DNA of 64,000 nt, from contig CATIUR010000001.1 in the NCBI GenBank assembly GCA_949592205.1, forward strand, positions 70,103,559 through 70,167,558, in the 5' to 3' direction. Numbering within the stretch: position 1 is the stretch's first letter; each line of letters begins with the position of its first letter. The position numbers were made by a program, and so were the translations under genes. The notes under the pieces were generated by a model, which saw only the letters and a list, made by a program, of their open reading frames with translations, was not told the DNA's origin and made no database searches. Origin of the DNA: Helichrysum umbraculigerum (taxonomy: Eukaryota > Streptophyta > Magnoliopsida > Asterales > Asteraceae). Below, in pieces: positions 1-13,724 of the stretch.

Positions 1-536
1 TAATTTAAGCAAAATCAATACTACTAAAAAAATGTATTACATTCAAAATCTTATCTTAATTATAATTCTTTATTTTTGACCCTATATATGATTATTATTC
101 TCTACGTTTTCCCTCATATTGATATCAATAGATGCACAAAGATCTCAAACTCTTTCAAAAAATTGTTCACCCAAAAATCAAGTGTAGTTGAACATCCATC
201 CGATTAAAAATAACCAGTGGTTCAAGATTCTAAAAGTCAAAAACAATTGGAAAGTATCATGTATGCATTTTAAATTTAATTTTTTTTTATATATATGACC
301 ATTTCAATCTACACCAATGTATACACTCATATTCAATTGAATATGTATAACAATTTCAATTTAGTCGTACGTTCACATTGTCGCGGGTCTTAAAGCTATA
401 CATATACAAATTATAACAATTTAGATCTAACACACTAACATATATACTAATTAATTTAATTAAAAATTTAGAAAATACTTTAAATTTATAACAATTTCAA
501 TTTAATAGCTCGCGTTGTCGCGGGGATTTAAACTAG
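1..536 (+). mobile_element. Right end of a Helitron-like element (partial)
   Basis: AT-rich DNA with two related GTTGTCGCGGG-type motifs near 380-390 and 513-524. The second is followed by an AT-rich spacer and CTAG at 533-536, which resembles the 3' end of plant Helitrons (short GC-rich hairpin, then CTRR). The base after CTAG is C and not the usual T, so this end may be old or mutated. The 5' end would lie outside the window. No gene is seen. Confidence 0.35.
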
Positions 537-1354
537 CAATCAGCTAGCAATCATAATAAGAAAAAAAGATATGATAGAGCTCCCACCTCATCATTTTCTT
601 GTCTTCAATTAATGATCCCAATTCAACTTAATTTGTTCTCCGATCTCTTCCTGAATATCAGTTACAATGTACCAACGAGTGTTTTGGGGAGCTATTGCTT
701 ATTAGCTTCTACGGCTTAAAAAGCTCCAAAATTCTGACTTTCGGCTTTTTAGTTTTTTTACCCTTTCAAATAGTGATACGCTTCTTTAAAAAAGCAGACC
801 CAAAAACTTACAATGAGCTTTTGTGCGTTATGATACCAAGAAAAGCTAAAAAAACCTCTTAAATAAGCTATCAAAACACCCTCTGATCTCCTAATAATTT
901 CTTGCTCAAACTGTCGACTCTCTGTATTCTATTGACCATATCATCAGCCTTAACGTTTCCTCTCCAACCGTATCATCTCTAATTTTGCGGTTTTATTCTG
1001 CTCAACCTAACTGCTTGTACTGACACCATCTTCCTTCGCTTGAGACATCGCCATCCCATTTTATGGTAACAGATGACAATTGTTTCTCAAAAATCATAAT
1101 CTATTGTGAGTTTTTTAATCTTTGAACATTTATGTTTTGTCAATTTCACGATCTTTTATTATTTTTATTACGGTCTGAGTGCTTTTGATTTCGTGAGATT
1201 GCAATTTAAATGCAAGCTTAGTGGATAGGAAGTGAAGGTGCATAATCACTTTATTTAAAGTTTTATTAGTTTACTGACATAGCTTGGTTGCAATTAGACA
1301 TGTATATTGTTTTATACATGGTCAAATTTCCATATGTATATAATGTCCCATATA
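537..1354. other. Intergenic, no gene seen
   Basis: AT-rich sequence without a sustained reading frame, clear inverted repeats or RNA gene. Several CT-rich stretches (about 890-1060) look promoter-like or UTR-like, but no coding region follows them. Confidence 0.5.
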
Positions 1355-1979
1355 TAGGGCCGTAACCGAGTCGAGCTCGAGATCGGCTCGGCTCATTTAG
1401 GGTAAGGTCGAACTCGGCTCGATAGCTTAACGAGCTTTAACGATACATGCTCGAGCTCGGCTCAAAAATGTTTTAGACTGGCTTGAACTCGGCTCTAAAA
1501 GCTCAAAATTTTATATAAATATAATTTTTAATATTCAAAATTATTTTATATTTATTTAAAAAATAAAGATCAATAATAAAAATCATTTCAAATATATATA
1601 AAACTAGAATAAATCGTGAAAACAAGTTTTAAATTAAAGTATTGAACTATGTAAAAGACTTTAACAATTTTAAAATATAATAATAATATCATTTACACAT
1701 TAAAAACTACATATATATGTATATACACATATAAATATTAATCAAGGTTCGAAAAGCTTGATAAAAGCTTAAGCCGAGCTTTTAAAAGCTCGAGCCGAGC
1801 TCTTAAAAGCTCGAGCCGAGCTCTTAAAAGCTCGAGCCGAGCTCTTAAAAGCTCGAGCTCGGCTCGATATATATTTCGAGCTTGATTTTTAAGCTCGAGA
1901 TCTAGCTCGGACTCGATAAAAGCTCGACTCGATCAAGCTCAAGCCTGAGTCGAGCTGCTCGACTCGTTTGCAACCCTTT
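1355..1979. mobile_element. Old hAT-like non-autonomous element rich in GAGCTCGAGC
   Basis: The left end (TAGGGCCGTAACCGAGTCGAGC-like) and the reverse complement of the right end (AAGGGTTGCAAACGAGTCGAGC-like) form imperfect terminal inverted repeats. The interior is made of GAGCTCGGCTCGA words around an AT-rich core. Ends and word content resemble the element at 19227-19722, which has a clear 8-bp target duplication. No target duplication is visible here, so this copy is older and its exact ends are uncertain. Confidence 0.55.
1788..1871. repeat. 21-bp tandem repeat, about 4 copies
   Basis: The unit GCTCGAGCCGAGCTCTTAAAA recurs with starts at 1788, 1809, 1830 and 1851, an exact 21-bp period. 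It lies inside the GAGCTCGAGC-rich element and has probably expanded within it. Confidence 0.85.
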
Positions 1980-4900
1980 ATGTATTTGTATATATATGAT
2001 TTTGAAGTTGATTCTTTTGGAAGACATATAAGCCTATTACGTGTTCGATATAATGCTTAAATGAAATTTTATAGGGTTTAAGTTGATTTGTTTTTCATTA
2101 AGTATCGTCTCATACGTATGATTTGAGCCTTTTCTTTTTTATTGATTTAGTATGGATACATGGGAAATTAAAGATTTTTATGTACGTTAGTAGCAGTGAA
2201 TGAGATGGAGGTTTGTCACCTGAGTAACAAGTACATGTACTGAATCATCACATGTTGATTCATGTAGTCTATGAGATTGAATTTGAAGATTATTCTACTT
2301 GAGTTCTGTGTTAAGGTAAATTCTTCGGTTTTTGTTTTCAGAATACTTTCATTGGTGCCTTGATTCCATGTGGTTTGTGGGATTAAGGTATAGTTTATAA
2401 GAAAACCAGATTTTGGTTTCTCATATATTAATTTATGGTTGAGTTTTTTTTTTATGAAACATATACTTATACAATACAAGTTTCACTAGGCTAACAATGA
2501 TGAAAGCTTGCATATGTGTTTGTGAACACTATATACCTTATGTTTTTATTGGAACTTATGAACTTATATGACCTTATGTTCTTATTGGAACTTATGAACT
2601 TATATATATATATGACCTTATACTGTTGGTAACATGGAACAAAGGTTGAACATTTGGTTTGAATCAATGAAAGACTTCCAATTTCTTAACTAGCGTCAAA
2701 TTGTCCAAGTTATTTTCTAGAAAACACAAACACATGGACACACACTATTTACATCTCTTAAAGGATACTAGAATCATCTTACTTGACACATGTTTGTACT
2801 TGAAAGAGGTTGCTATATAACAGTGTGAGTACTAATTAATCTGTTGGACATAACACAATCTCCCAATTAATATCCAACTTGCAAGTATATCTTCATCCAT
2901 ATCTTTCTTTGGATAATATAGTTATTTACATATGGTCACTTATAAATACTAAAAGCAGTAAACTCATTCCGGACAACACAATCTCACATCTCTTCCTATA
3001 CTTCAACTTTGCTTCTTCATAAATTGTTTAATTTCCATAACTGACTTGAGCGTTGGAGTGTCTAATGGGTTAAAGTCACGTATACTCCTCACGACGTCTT
3101 CCTTATTTTGTTAAGTGTTACCATGTTCAAGACGGCTCAAGAAGATTTACACCAACGAAGCCGAACGTGAATCATGGTAGCATCATTATACACTCTCGTG
3201 TACGTGTTTGGCATCATTTTAATACTCATTTCACATTCAATAAGAGAGACTTCTGCTATAGTATCATTTGATGAATATTTGTTAACTAAATCTTAGTATC
3301 TTGCAAATCTTAGTGATTTAAATAACTAAGTTTTTACACTTGATCTTTGAACTGCTTTTTTCAAGAATACTTCTGACGATGGGTGTTGCTGATATCTTTG
3401 TGTTTGAACTAATATTCAAATTTTGAATTGTGTGTGAAGTGATCCTTAAAGATGATATCCTAAATACATTATCTGTATTTCTATAGTGATTTATAAGAGT
3501 ATATACTATATGAAATATCTTGGTATGGTATTCAAAATTCTTAATTTAAGATTCAACATTTCCATATCTAATTATATAGCCCTATCATTTTTACATAATT
3601 TTCATTTTCACCAACTACATTCCGAATATCGAACTCCACGTACAAGCAAAATATTGTTATCAACTCACAATCATAGGTACTTCACCAGTGAATTACAAAA
3701 ACTATATATCAATATTATTGAGTCACTATTTTCAATAGAAGTTCTATACTCGCTGCATAGTGCGGGTATTATGTTAGTTTAAGTCTAAATTGTACTTAGA
3801 TTGACAAATCATTCGATATCTGACGTAGTGTATTATATTTGGATGCCATGCATCGCACATAATTAACACTAGTTTGAGATAATTGTCCTACCTTATCAAA
3901 TCTGCATGGATATATCACCAACACTTAAAAAAATATTGAATGTTAATTATTGTAGTATAACAAATATATTGATCTCAGAACCACGTGTATGTGACTACTC
4001 TCTTTACAGACATGGTAAAGATATTCAAACACATCTCAAACTCATTTGATGATATATTAAAGATAATTAAACACATATCAAACTCATTTTATTCTCATAT
4101 AACTTCTACGTCATGTAAAACTATACATCTCGGCCCGGCCAATCGTAGTAAAGTACACTCAAATTATCAGAAGACTGAGTTTCCATTTCTTTGACAACGT
4201 AACGTAACGTAACGATGTAAACATTTATCAACTAATGAAATACAAACATGTTAATTAAGAATCTCTTTCTATTGTAACGATTAATGTGCATGTTGGTTAA
4301 TGTCATAATTAGTAGATTGTGAGCTATGATGGATAATTACGATTAATGTGCATGTTGGTTAATGTCATAATTAGTAGATTGTGAGCTATGATGGAGAGCA
4401 TATCCAGATCGTATGTTACTTACAAGTGGGTGATGTAACACCCACATGGTAGGTTATGGCGATTTCAGGTGAGCCGTTCTTCGTCATCCCGACTTGGAGT
4501 TGGTTGAAAATTTTAGAAGAGTGTCACAGGCTAAAAGATGAGGTTAAAGTTGTATTCCAACCATTACGACAAGTCTTGCTACCCTATGGTGTTTAAAGTT
4601 GTACACCGATCAAGTTTTAGGAGTTTACACGATGCGGAGATCACATCAGGGTAAACTCGATAGAGTGAGATAATATATAGTAGATCAGAAGTATTAGATA
4701 GAGAGGGGATCAGAAAATGATATCATATAGTCATTGATATTCTCATACTCTTAAAGATCATTTTGTGTGATCACATGACCTCTTGGCTTTATCCCAATGT
4801 TGATTGTATACCATTTGGTATTTGATTGTAGGTAATACTCTAATACCCGATGGTTATTATGCCGCTCCAGTTTTGCTTCCTCTATAAGTTGGTTTGGTCC

Positions 4901-5807
4901 ATCTTGTTTCGCTTTGGCCTATTCTTTGGTTGTGTTCCAAATGTGTCTGGCTATTGAATACATCAACCTATGTATAAGACAATGAACATATTCTAAATTA
5001 TGAGAAATTGACACTAACATTTCATTGCCTAACAAAACTCGCATATCATGTTTTTAAATTTAAATATATTCTTATTTTATTTCTTCAATTAGAATCTAAC
5101 AAAAATATGATATTAATGCCGAAACATAAAAATATAACATCCAAAACTATATCTAAGCTTATAGGATCGCAATATGTAAATAACAAAGTAATAAAATATA
5201 TATATGAACTTTAATACCATATAGTTTATATTGTATTTAACAATTTTTTTACTTTAACATCTTTTCCAAAATTAAAAAATAATACAATGCATAGAAATCT
5301 CAATTTAGATATTACTACAACTTTTAATGGTGCAAATGTGCAATCATAATGATTTCAAAATGTGATCTATTTCCTTTTGTGTCTTACATTTTTGTTTTTA
5401 TTTTTCTATCTCAATCTCAAATTCAAGAATAGTACAATGTATATAAATCTCAAAATAGATATTTATTTTCTTCTTTTAGTAAAACCATAAACCATAATAA
5501 TAATTATTTCAAATCCAATCTGTTGGTCAAAGTTTATTATTAGAAAAATAGAAAGAATATTAAAACTAAAACACCTAAAAAAGGTAAATAAGATTATATT
5601 CACATTCACATTATTATTCATATCACATATTTCCCCAATCCAATCCAATAAAATTCATGTAATTGTAATATTATTACATCATCAACAAAATAAAAAGGGG
5701 TCCCTCATTCTCACATTTTCTCACCGATTCGTTCACAAAGTTCTTAACTTTCTTCAAACCCCATATCATTTTAACTGTTGTTTTCCTTCGATTAGTTAGT
5801 GACGACA
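1980..5807. other. Intergenic, upstream flank of the JmjC gene
   Basis: No convincing gene. It holds a 36-bp tandem duplication (starts at 2535 and 2571), a short GTAAC repeat near 4197-4214 and a 62-bp tandem duplication (listed separately). The last 120 bases before the ATG at 5808 are CT-rich (TTCTCACATTTTCTCACC), as expected for a plant 5' UTR. Scattered ORFs under 100 codons have AT-driven composition and no recognisable domain. Confidence 0.6.
4279..4402. repeat. 62-bp tandem duplication
   Basis: Two almost identical 62-bp units starting at 4279 and 4341 (both begin GATTAATGTGCATGTTGG). It looks like a recent local duplication in non-coding DNA. Confidence 0.85.
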
Positions 5808-8800
5808 ATGACAGAACTTAGCAGCGACAAAAGGTGCAAAAGAAACGATGGAAGAGGGTGGAGGTGTAAGATGCCTGTTGCAGAGGGAAAAGGGTATTGT
5901 GAAAGACACATCACACAAGGGATTTTGAGACAGAAAAGGCAGCCTGTGCCTGACCATTTGAAATTTGAAAGAGCTAGAAGAAGAAGTATCACCCCAAAAG
6001 TAGAACCACAAGAACAAGAACAAGAACAAGAAGAAGGGTCTAATGAGGGTAAAATTTCCGATTTAACCCTGACAAGAACAGGGTCTAATGGAAATAAAAG
6101 AATGAGGAAAGAAGAAGAAGCATTAGATGATGTTGTTGTTGGTGATGTACCCATATCAAAAGAAGTTGCAAAAGAACCTAAAGTTCTTAATATGTTTGGA
6201 GCTTTCGATCCTGATATTTCTGGGTGTGGTTCAAGTTCAGTTCCTGAAAGCCCAGTGCAGGTTGTTTTCTTTCATAGCTGATTATTTATTATCATTTTTG
6301 TTATATATGAATTTTGTGATTCGTTTTTATTGTTTTTTTGTGGGAATTTGTTTTAGTGGAGAAAGATTGCAACTTTATATGTGAATAATTTCAGTTTTGC
6401 CCAATTTTAATTTGCATTAGGTTGAATGTCATAAACCAATTTTGGGGGTGGACAAAACTGATTGACTTTTAGGGTGGTTCAAAAGGGGTAAATTTATGGG
6501 TCTGGTCAAACGGGTCGGGTTGGTCGGTTGGGTCACAGTTTAGATTGGGTTGGTTGGGTCACAGTTTAGATTGGGTTGGTTGGGTCACAGTTTAGATTGG
6601 GTTGGTTGGGTAGCAATTTGGGCCGGGTCAGTTGGGTAACGGGTCAAAGTGGGTACATTTTAGTGGCGGGTTAAATGTGTGGGTGAGTCTGCTAACATTT
6701 TAGGGCAGGAGTTTGTCTGCCCTTTGCATAGATTTTGAAATTATGGAATAGGTTTTTTCCAAAAGATTGTTATTTTTTTAACAAAGAAGTTTAGAGGGTG
6801 GTAAAAAACATGATTATGTAGTGGGTGACTTTCAACCTGTTTGCAATAAAAATATACTTGCTATGAAATATCACCCAAGTTGACCCATTTCACATTAATT
6901 GGTTGTAGTTGCCTCTTTACCAAATTGTTGTTCTTTACTTCTCCATCATGTATTCATCGACCAAGTGTTGACTTTGCATGCAAATTGTTTCATGTGCTTA
7001 TTTTCAACACAATATGATATTTATTATGTGAATTCATGATATGATACTTTATTTTCATGTAACTTAATCATTGATGTGGCGTATTTCTGTTAAAATTCTT
7101 ATATATCCCTGAAAATTCATGGAATTGTTAATTACACAAATTGTTGAGGGTTGCATGTACATAATCACATTGTTGTTTTTGTTCATATAAATTCTTAGTA
7201 TAATGTAATTACTGTTTTTTGTTTATGCATGTAGAGGTTACCAAGTATAAAACAAAATGTAAAAGCAACTGCAAAGAAGAAGATCAACAACAAGTGCCAT
7301 TGGTGTCGTCTTAGTAGCTATCGAGTTCTTGTCAAGTGTTCAACATGCAAAAAGCAGTTTTTTTGTCAAGATTGTATTGACAAAAGGTATGTTTTACCCT
7401 TATACGATTTTAAAATACGACTAATGCTTAGATCATATATCTGCTCAAATGTTAATCTTAGAGTTATAGATTTGTGCATATCTTATTAATCCGTTGTAAA
7501 ACTAGATGCAATTATTGAAGTTGAATTTTACCATTTTGGGTTTATTTGATGATAGAATTTAAAGTTTTGTTATTTGTATTAATATAGGTTTCATTGTAGA
7601 AACACAATCATGAGAGAGTGTCCAGTGTGCCTAGGGGAATGCACCTGCCAAGCTTGCACCAAAGGAAAACCTAAAAATGTCAAAACAAAGGTTCGACTCC
7701 GAACTGTAAAAAGGAAGTGTGCGGTGTCACTTTAGTACTATCATATTATGATAAACCATTTATGTTCATGATTCAGGAGCCACTTAATCATGATGTTGAT
7801 GAGTATGTGATTATCTGTGATCCCGAAAAGGAGATGAATGAGTGCAATCGCGAAAAGGAGCTTGACAAAAGTCAACGACTTCACATAATCAGGGAGCTTC
7901 TTCCGGTGATTGAAAAGATGAATCAAGAGATGATGATGGAGTTGGATACTGAAGCTAAACATAGAGGTAGGTTGCCTTTTTTATTTTAAGGTGGCAAAAT
8001 GAGCGGGGCGGGTGGGTTGAGTAACAGGTCAAACAGGTTCTGGTTAAAAAAGTTGTGTCGGGTTGATCTGCAGACACTTTTTTCTTTCAATTTCATAAAG
8101 CGTTAATGTGTTAAAATTATAAATATGATTATTTAAATCAGATTATTACCATATTAATTTGAATTTTTGAATAAAACGATTTGTAAGACTGGATTTTTCT
8201 CGTTTGTTGTTTCCTTATCCTTTAAAAATTAGAATCATACCGTTATAATTCAATAAATGCAGGAAAAAGTCATAACCAGATAAAAGTTCAATTCCCAAAA
8301 GATCCTCAGAAGAAGGAATGCAGGTATGTTTGCAACACAATCCATAAAATACTCTTGATCTACCTATGTGATTTTTCAGAATATCATATGAATGATAGCT
8401 ATTTGTTTATATGGTGCCACAGTTTTTGCAAAGCTTGCGTTACAGTTGTTCACAGAAGCTGCGATCATTGCGCTTACAATTTCTGTTTAAGCTGCTGTGA
8501 AGAGTATAGGAGCGGATACTTACATACGCGTCTTGAGAACTTGAAAACTACAAGATGTGTAAGAAGCAAAAAATCAATAAACATATCTTGGAACTTAGGT
8601 TCAGATGGGAGTATAACATGCCCACCAAAGAATTTAGGTGGTTGTGGTGAAGGTGTTTTGAATTTAACATCTTTTTCTCCATTTGGCTTCACTAAACATC
8701 TTGAAGAAGCTGCTAAACATATAATAGTCCGTGATTATAAGTTCATAAAAACCGCTTACTCTTCATCCACATCCTCTCCATGCCCATTATGTGATGAAAA

Positions 8801-10453
8801 TGATACCGTGGGTCTGAAATTTTCTACTAAAAAAGAATTCATGGATATGAATCTTGAACATTTTACCTTTCATTGGGGAAAGGGTCAACCTCTTATTTCA
8901 AATGTGGTTCTCAAACCGGTTTTGAATTGGGATATTAGTTGCATTTTATGTGAATATCTTAAAAAAGGCGCTAAATCCCGTGAAGGTGGAACACTGAAAG
9001 GCACATGTGACTGGTTTGAAGTCAATTTCGGAAGAAAACAGATTATTTCTAGGGGTACAACATCTAAAAATGTGTGGAAAGAGTTTGTAAAATTCAAACT
9101 TACGTTATCTGGGGGGTTTCTTCAAGACAACTTCCCGAGTTATTATGATGTTGTCATGAATTCTCTTCCGATTCAAGAGTATATGAATCCGTTCACGGGT
9201 TCACATAATCTTGCTGCAAATATGCGAGATGAAGATAAAAAATCTAATTTGGGTTTTTATGTCAACGTCTCGTATGGTGGACTTGAAGACCCTACAGATG
9301 CAGATCTCGTATCAAATTTATGTTTGCATGCTCATGATGTGGTAAGTTTCTCAATTCCTTATCTTGTCATCCGATTTTAAAATAGATTCTATATCATATA
9401 TCAAAATATTCACTAAAGTATTAAACTTTCTTGATGAAATTCAGGTTAATGTTCTTGTAAATGCGACTGCACACCCATTTCCCCAGATAGTACTCAATGA
9501 TGTGAAGATTTTGATGAATGAATACAATTTACAAGATCATCTTAAATCTTCAAAGAAGATTGCAAACCGTAATATAGTAGAGGAAATGGCTGCAAGTGCA
9601 GAGGTTTTGGTGTCTGATGAATACAGTGATGAAGAAATAGATGATGAAGATTTATCTCAAAGTATTAGTAACTGTGGAGCCAAGTGGGATATCTACCGTA
9701 AAGAAGATGTTCCAAAGCTTGTAGAGTATCTTACAAAGTATTCTGATGTGCTTATAAGCACCCGTTATGGCTCTTCCAAAAAGGTATAGTTAATGTCTTG
9801 TAATTTTTAAATTAGAAAGTCTCTTGGATTATTGTAATAGGTACTAACTTTTGGTTGTAATACAGGTTGTTCATCCACTTTTTGATGAAATCTTCTTTTT
9901 GAGTGATTTTGAAAAAATGAGACTTAAGGAGGAATATGGTAAGTTTCTCATCTTTTCACATGTTAGTATAAATTTAGTTCATTTACTAGTTATCATTAAT
10001 ACATTTTTTTCTTTTAACAATTAGATGTGGAAGCATGGAGCTTTGAGCAACATATTGGTGAATCTGTAATCGTTCCTGCTGGTTGTCCTTATCAGATGAA
10101 GAAAACTAAGGTAACTATTACATGTGTTCACTATTAGATTCTCATTTGTATTTAGCGGCTAAAATTTTTAGCTAAGATGTTTACTCTCGTGTAGTCGTGT
10201 GTTAATGTGGTTGTTGAGTTCATTTCGCCTGAAAGTGCATCGGAGTGCATCAAAGTGAGTGATGAAATTCGTCTACTTCCTGTAAATCATCAAGCCAAAG
10301 GGAATATGGTGCAGGTAGAATCATTATGACACATTATTCTTAGTTGAACTTAGTTTTGTGTTGATAATTCTAATTTAAGTAAGTTGTTTCTTTCAGGTCA
10401 AGAACATGGTGATTAACCGAATGCAGTCAACAGTTGACGAAGTAAATGCGTGA
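5808..10453 (+). CDS. WRC/RING-like/JmjC protein (JMJ24/JMJ25 group), probably catalytically inactive
   Basis: Predicted exons: 5808-6260, 7235-7386, 7588-7690, 7777-7966, 8263-8323, 8423-9341, 9445-9783, 9866-9938, 10025-10110, 10195-10314, 10397-10453. All junctions are GT-AG, phases agree and the total is 2553 nt (850 residues). The start is ATG 5808, just inside an upstream in-frame GTG. Domains in order: a WRC zinc motif (C10-x9-C20-x10-C31-x2-H34); an acidic, Glu/Gln-rich linker; a RING-like cysteine array at about 172-224 (CHWC, CSTC, CQDC, CPVC, CTC, CQAC); a second Cys-rich block at about 320-345; a JmjC domain at about 560-830. This order is that of plant KDM3-type H3K9 demethylases and of JMJ24. 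By alignment to remembered family motifs, the iron positions His-x-Asp read C620-L621-H622 and the distal His (PAGCPHQ in active members) is Y786. Demethylation is therefore unlikely. A nuclear scaffold or E3-ligase-like chromatin role is inferred. Confidence 0.88.
6261..7234 (+). other. Intron 1 of the JmjC gene
   Basis: It begins GTTGTT right after CAG at 6260 and ends TGTAG at 7234. It is the largest intron of the gene and contains a G-rich minisatellite (listed separately) plus GGGTCAGTTGGGTAACGGGTCAAA sequence, a degenerate word common in composite-family introns. No other gene is seen. Confidence 0.75.
6526..6611. repeat. 26-bp intronic minisatellite, about 3.3 copies
   Basis: The unit GGTTGGGTCACAGTTTAGATTGGGTT recurs with an exact 26-bp period (the C of GGTCAC falls at 6534, 6560 and 6586). 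It is followed by a partial fourth copy and degenerate GGGTCAGTTGGGT sequence. G-runs are on the transcribed plus strand. Confidence 0.85.
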
Positions 10454-11802
10454 GGTTTCACAAACAGAGTAAGTTGTTGCTTTGGTTCGAAGATTGGTAG
10501 GCTTAGGAATAGTTGCTTTTGACCCTTAAAAAACTCTATATGTAGTATGTTTTTCTGTAGACTTCAAAGTTATAACTGTTTGTGGTAGTTTTATGACCTC
10601 TTGCTGGCCCATCCTTATGATATTTGCATTTTTAGTTGTTGTTTCTGAAGTCATACATGAATTAAATCGTTCAAAAATATTGTGATAATGCTATCCATGA
10701 TTCTATGAATATAACATGCTGGTATAATGTTGGCGATCAAATGATTGAATATTTGCTTGTTTAGACATCATATATACTATATATCTATCTGGGAATTTGT
10801 CATCTTTGTGTATTAGTTAAAAAATAAAACAAAAAGGTTGTGTATAGAAAGAAAAGTTTACGTAATAACCATTTGGATTAGTTATATGAAGAATCCTAAT
10901 TGGATCTTGAACGTAGTTGTTTTCTTCCTTTTGTGACACTCATCGGTCTTGAGATACTTCTTCAATATATCTCCAGCTTTGAGACAAAATACATTTGGCA
11001 GTGTTTAATTAGGGGATGCAAAGATAGGAAGGGTTCTAAGCTACTTGTAGTATAAAAACTTAAACGTATAAGAATGGAGATATAGGACAATCAACTATGT
11101 AACTAGGAAGAAAAGGATTTAAATTGATATTTTGGTTAGAAATCTTGCACTGTAGTTTTTTAATGTTTGTTTGTCTGATGTAAGGTGGTATCTATTTATG
11201 GGTTTTGAGTCTTGGAAATAACTTCTATGTGAGTCTTTTGGTTATTGGTTGTCTCCATAAGTGTCATTCCAAACAGTTGATGAGAATGGAAGTACAATTT
11301 TGAGATTCCTCAATTGTCGAGATAGAATAATTTCTTTTGCTAGTGGGTATTGACAGTTTGACACTAAGATTAAGCACAAAAGCACATTATTCAACCATGT
11401 AATATATATGGTGTAAATAAAATGGATAAGGTTTTCCGTGTTCAGGTTACATAGGGTGGGCGAGTCTTTTTTTGACTCAAATGTACGTGCCCACCTTAAG
11501 ATGTTTACCTAGTGAGGTTCGGACCTAATAAATATCATGTAAATCTATCATAATAAGTTGAACTTGTAGTTAACCTCCAAGGGGTAGCTAAAGTGGGCTT
11601 TCAATGTATCATTACTCTTCTCAATGTTTAAATCATTAGTTGACTCCTTGTGTAGGCCACTTTAATCTCTGCTAAGGGTGAGCTATTCCCGGTTTGAGTG
11701 TGTGTGGTAGTGGACTTAGACCTTGTACTCCTAGTTGGATACCATGATTTCCGAAAAAAAAAAGTAGAACTTATATAATATATACATATAACATAAACAT
11801 TA

Positions 11803-11936
11803 AGGGTGGTGATTTGTACACAACATTTTATCAATACAACTCTAATCATGCATCACACTGTTGTACTGCACAACACTCTAAAATGTAATTGGTGGTGTAT
11901 GGCTAAAATGTGGTGGTGTACAAACATTATCACCCA
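11803..11936. mobile_element. Small foldback MITE
   Basis: The left end GGGTGGTGATTTGTACAC and the reverse complement of the right end (GGGTGATAATGTTTGTACACC) form terminal inverted repeats around a 134-bp AT-rich element. Flanks AAACATTAA and AAATGTTAG are only partly alike, so a 9-bp target duplication is possible but not clear. The superfamily is uncertain, perhaps Mutator-like. Confidence 0.55.
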
Positions 11937-13724
11937 AATGTTAGGGATACCAAGCATTTAGTTACTACATAACAAAAACACGAAAACTGCTAAAGTACAA
12001 ACATATTTAAATATTGCTTTAGTAATCAGTTCTCTAATGATTGTATCCTTAGTAATAATCTCTTTCACAGGTACTTCTATTATTGGCAAACTGCATTCTC
12101 TGCTTCAGTGCTCTAAATAAGCTCCCTAGTGCCTGCCCAAATCTACCCAAGAGCTGGATGTTATGTAAGCAGTCTTATGTGAATCAACTCGGAGATTCTT
12201 TCATGTTAGTTAGCTGAATATGATGATGTAGGAACATGTCGAGAAGGGAATTTTGATTTTCCTTTTTTGTTTATTATATTGTTTTATAGCTTGATGAGTG
12301 TGGATAATTTCGTTAGAAGTACATAGAAAAGACAATGGCAGAAAAAGACAACGCAATGCATCACTTTTGACAGTTGTTTTAAAAGAGTGATCGTGAATGA
12401 ATTCAAAGTAATTTATACTCTGGGTTTATTCATTTAAGTATCTTCATGTTTCTTCTTGTGCGTCATGTTTGTATGAAATGAGTAGAGTGAAATGCCATTG
12501 TGAGTCCTTTTTATGACCAAACAAGATGTACTTAGAAAATAGTATGAACTTGTTACATCATACGTATTGGATTAGTGCATGATAAGTTTTGTCACCATGT
12601 CTGTTTATTATATTTTGTAATAATAGATACTTCTATTAAAATTATACTTGCTGTTATAGAAATATATCATAGATGTCTGATTGTACCATATCTTGAAAGT
12701 ATAGACTCCTAAATATGTTCCATTTCTTGTTAATTCCTTCACTTCAAAATAAGCTGACTCCAGCTCTGTGCTCTTATAGGTCGTTCAATTGACTTTGTAC
12801 TTTAAGGAACATTCAAATAGATTGTTGGGTACAATGTATTATGCATTCATGCTGCGTATGTGTTGAAGTAGGTATTAGTTTCCTTATTAGCTCGTCCTAT
12901 AATTACATTTATGCGTTATGATTATGGCAAGATATATAGTTAAATTCGTTACTTCCCTTTTTTAGCCGTTGATTCCTACGCTTACTCTCAAAGTTGAAAA
13001 AATTTAATGATACTGATGTGGAAGAAAGATGGATATTAGTTGAATTTTAGGAATTCTAGTTTGAATGAGTGTTGCTCTTGCTTTTGCATTTGAATACTCT
13101 TATATAAAGACAAATTTTTTTATTTTGTGCATTAACATCTTTATTGCCCTGTGAAAAAAATTGGATAGTAATAGTGACATCAGCGATGACAATATTCTTG
13201 TAATATGTATGCCTTTTTCCAGTTTAATGTATGGTTAGTTACCGTCTTTATCTTTGTTCTTATTAAACTAATACGTATAGGTTTCCTGTTATAGGTTGTC
13301 TTGTTCGTTTGTTGTTTCTCATTGACAAAGCCTCCATCAAAGCGTTCCAGAAGAATAAGAGGTACATTAGATGTTTCTCACAAGCGATGAGGTATAACCT
13401 GCAGCAAACATAGCGAATCCTAATTTACGGATATTAATGCATTAAATTTTTCCATAATGATATATGAAAAGAGCATTTATTGAGTTAGCATTTATTACTT
13501 ATCCTTTTTTTTTCCAGGTTTGTGTTTGACTTTGAACAAAATTTATGAGCAGGTTAAAATTATGCATTGCATTGATGCTATTTATGGGTTTGTTGCGTGA
13601 TATATAAGAATGTGTTGAAAGTACATGTATATTACCAAAACCAGTTAAGATACTAATTTATTTAACCGCATAAAATCCCTTTTGATTCCTTTACTAAACT
13701 GATTAGATGTAACTGATTATTGAA

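Noticed and set aside
1355..1979. 8-bp target duplication for the left GAGCTCGAGC-rich element
   Set aside because: The flanks CCCATATA and TATGTATT do not match, so only the inverted repeats and word content support the call.
5792..6154. Minus-strand frames opposite the first exon of the JmjC gene
   Set aside because: The plus strand encodes a clear WRC domain; the antisense frames are shadows.
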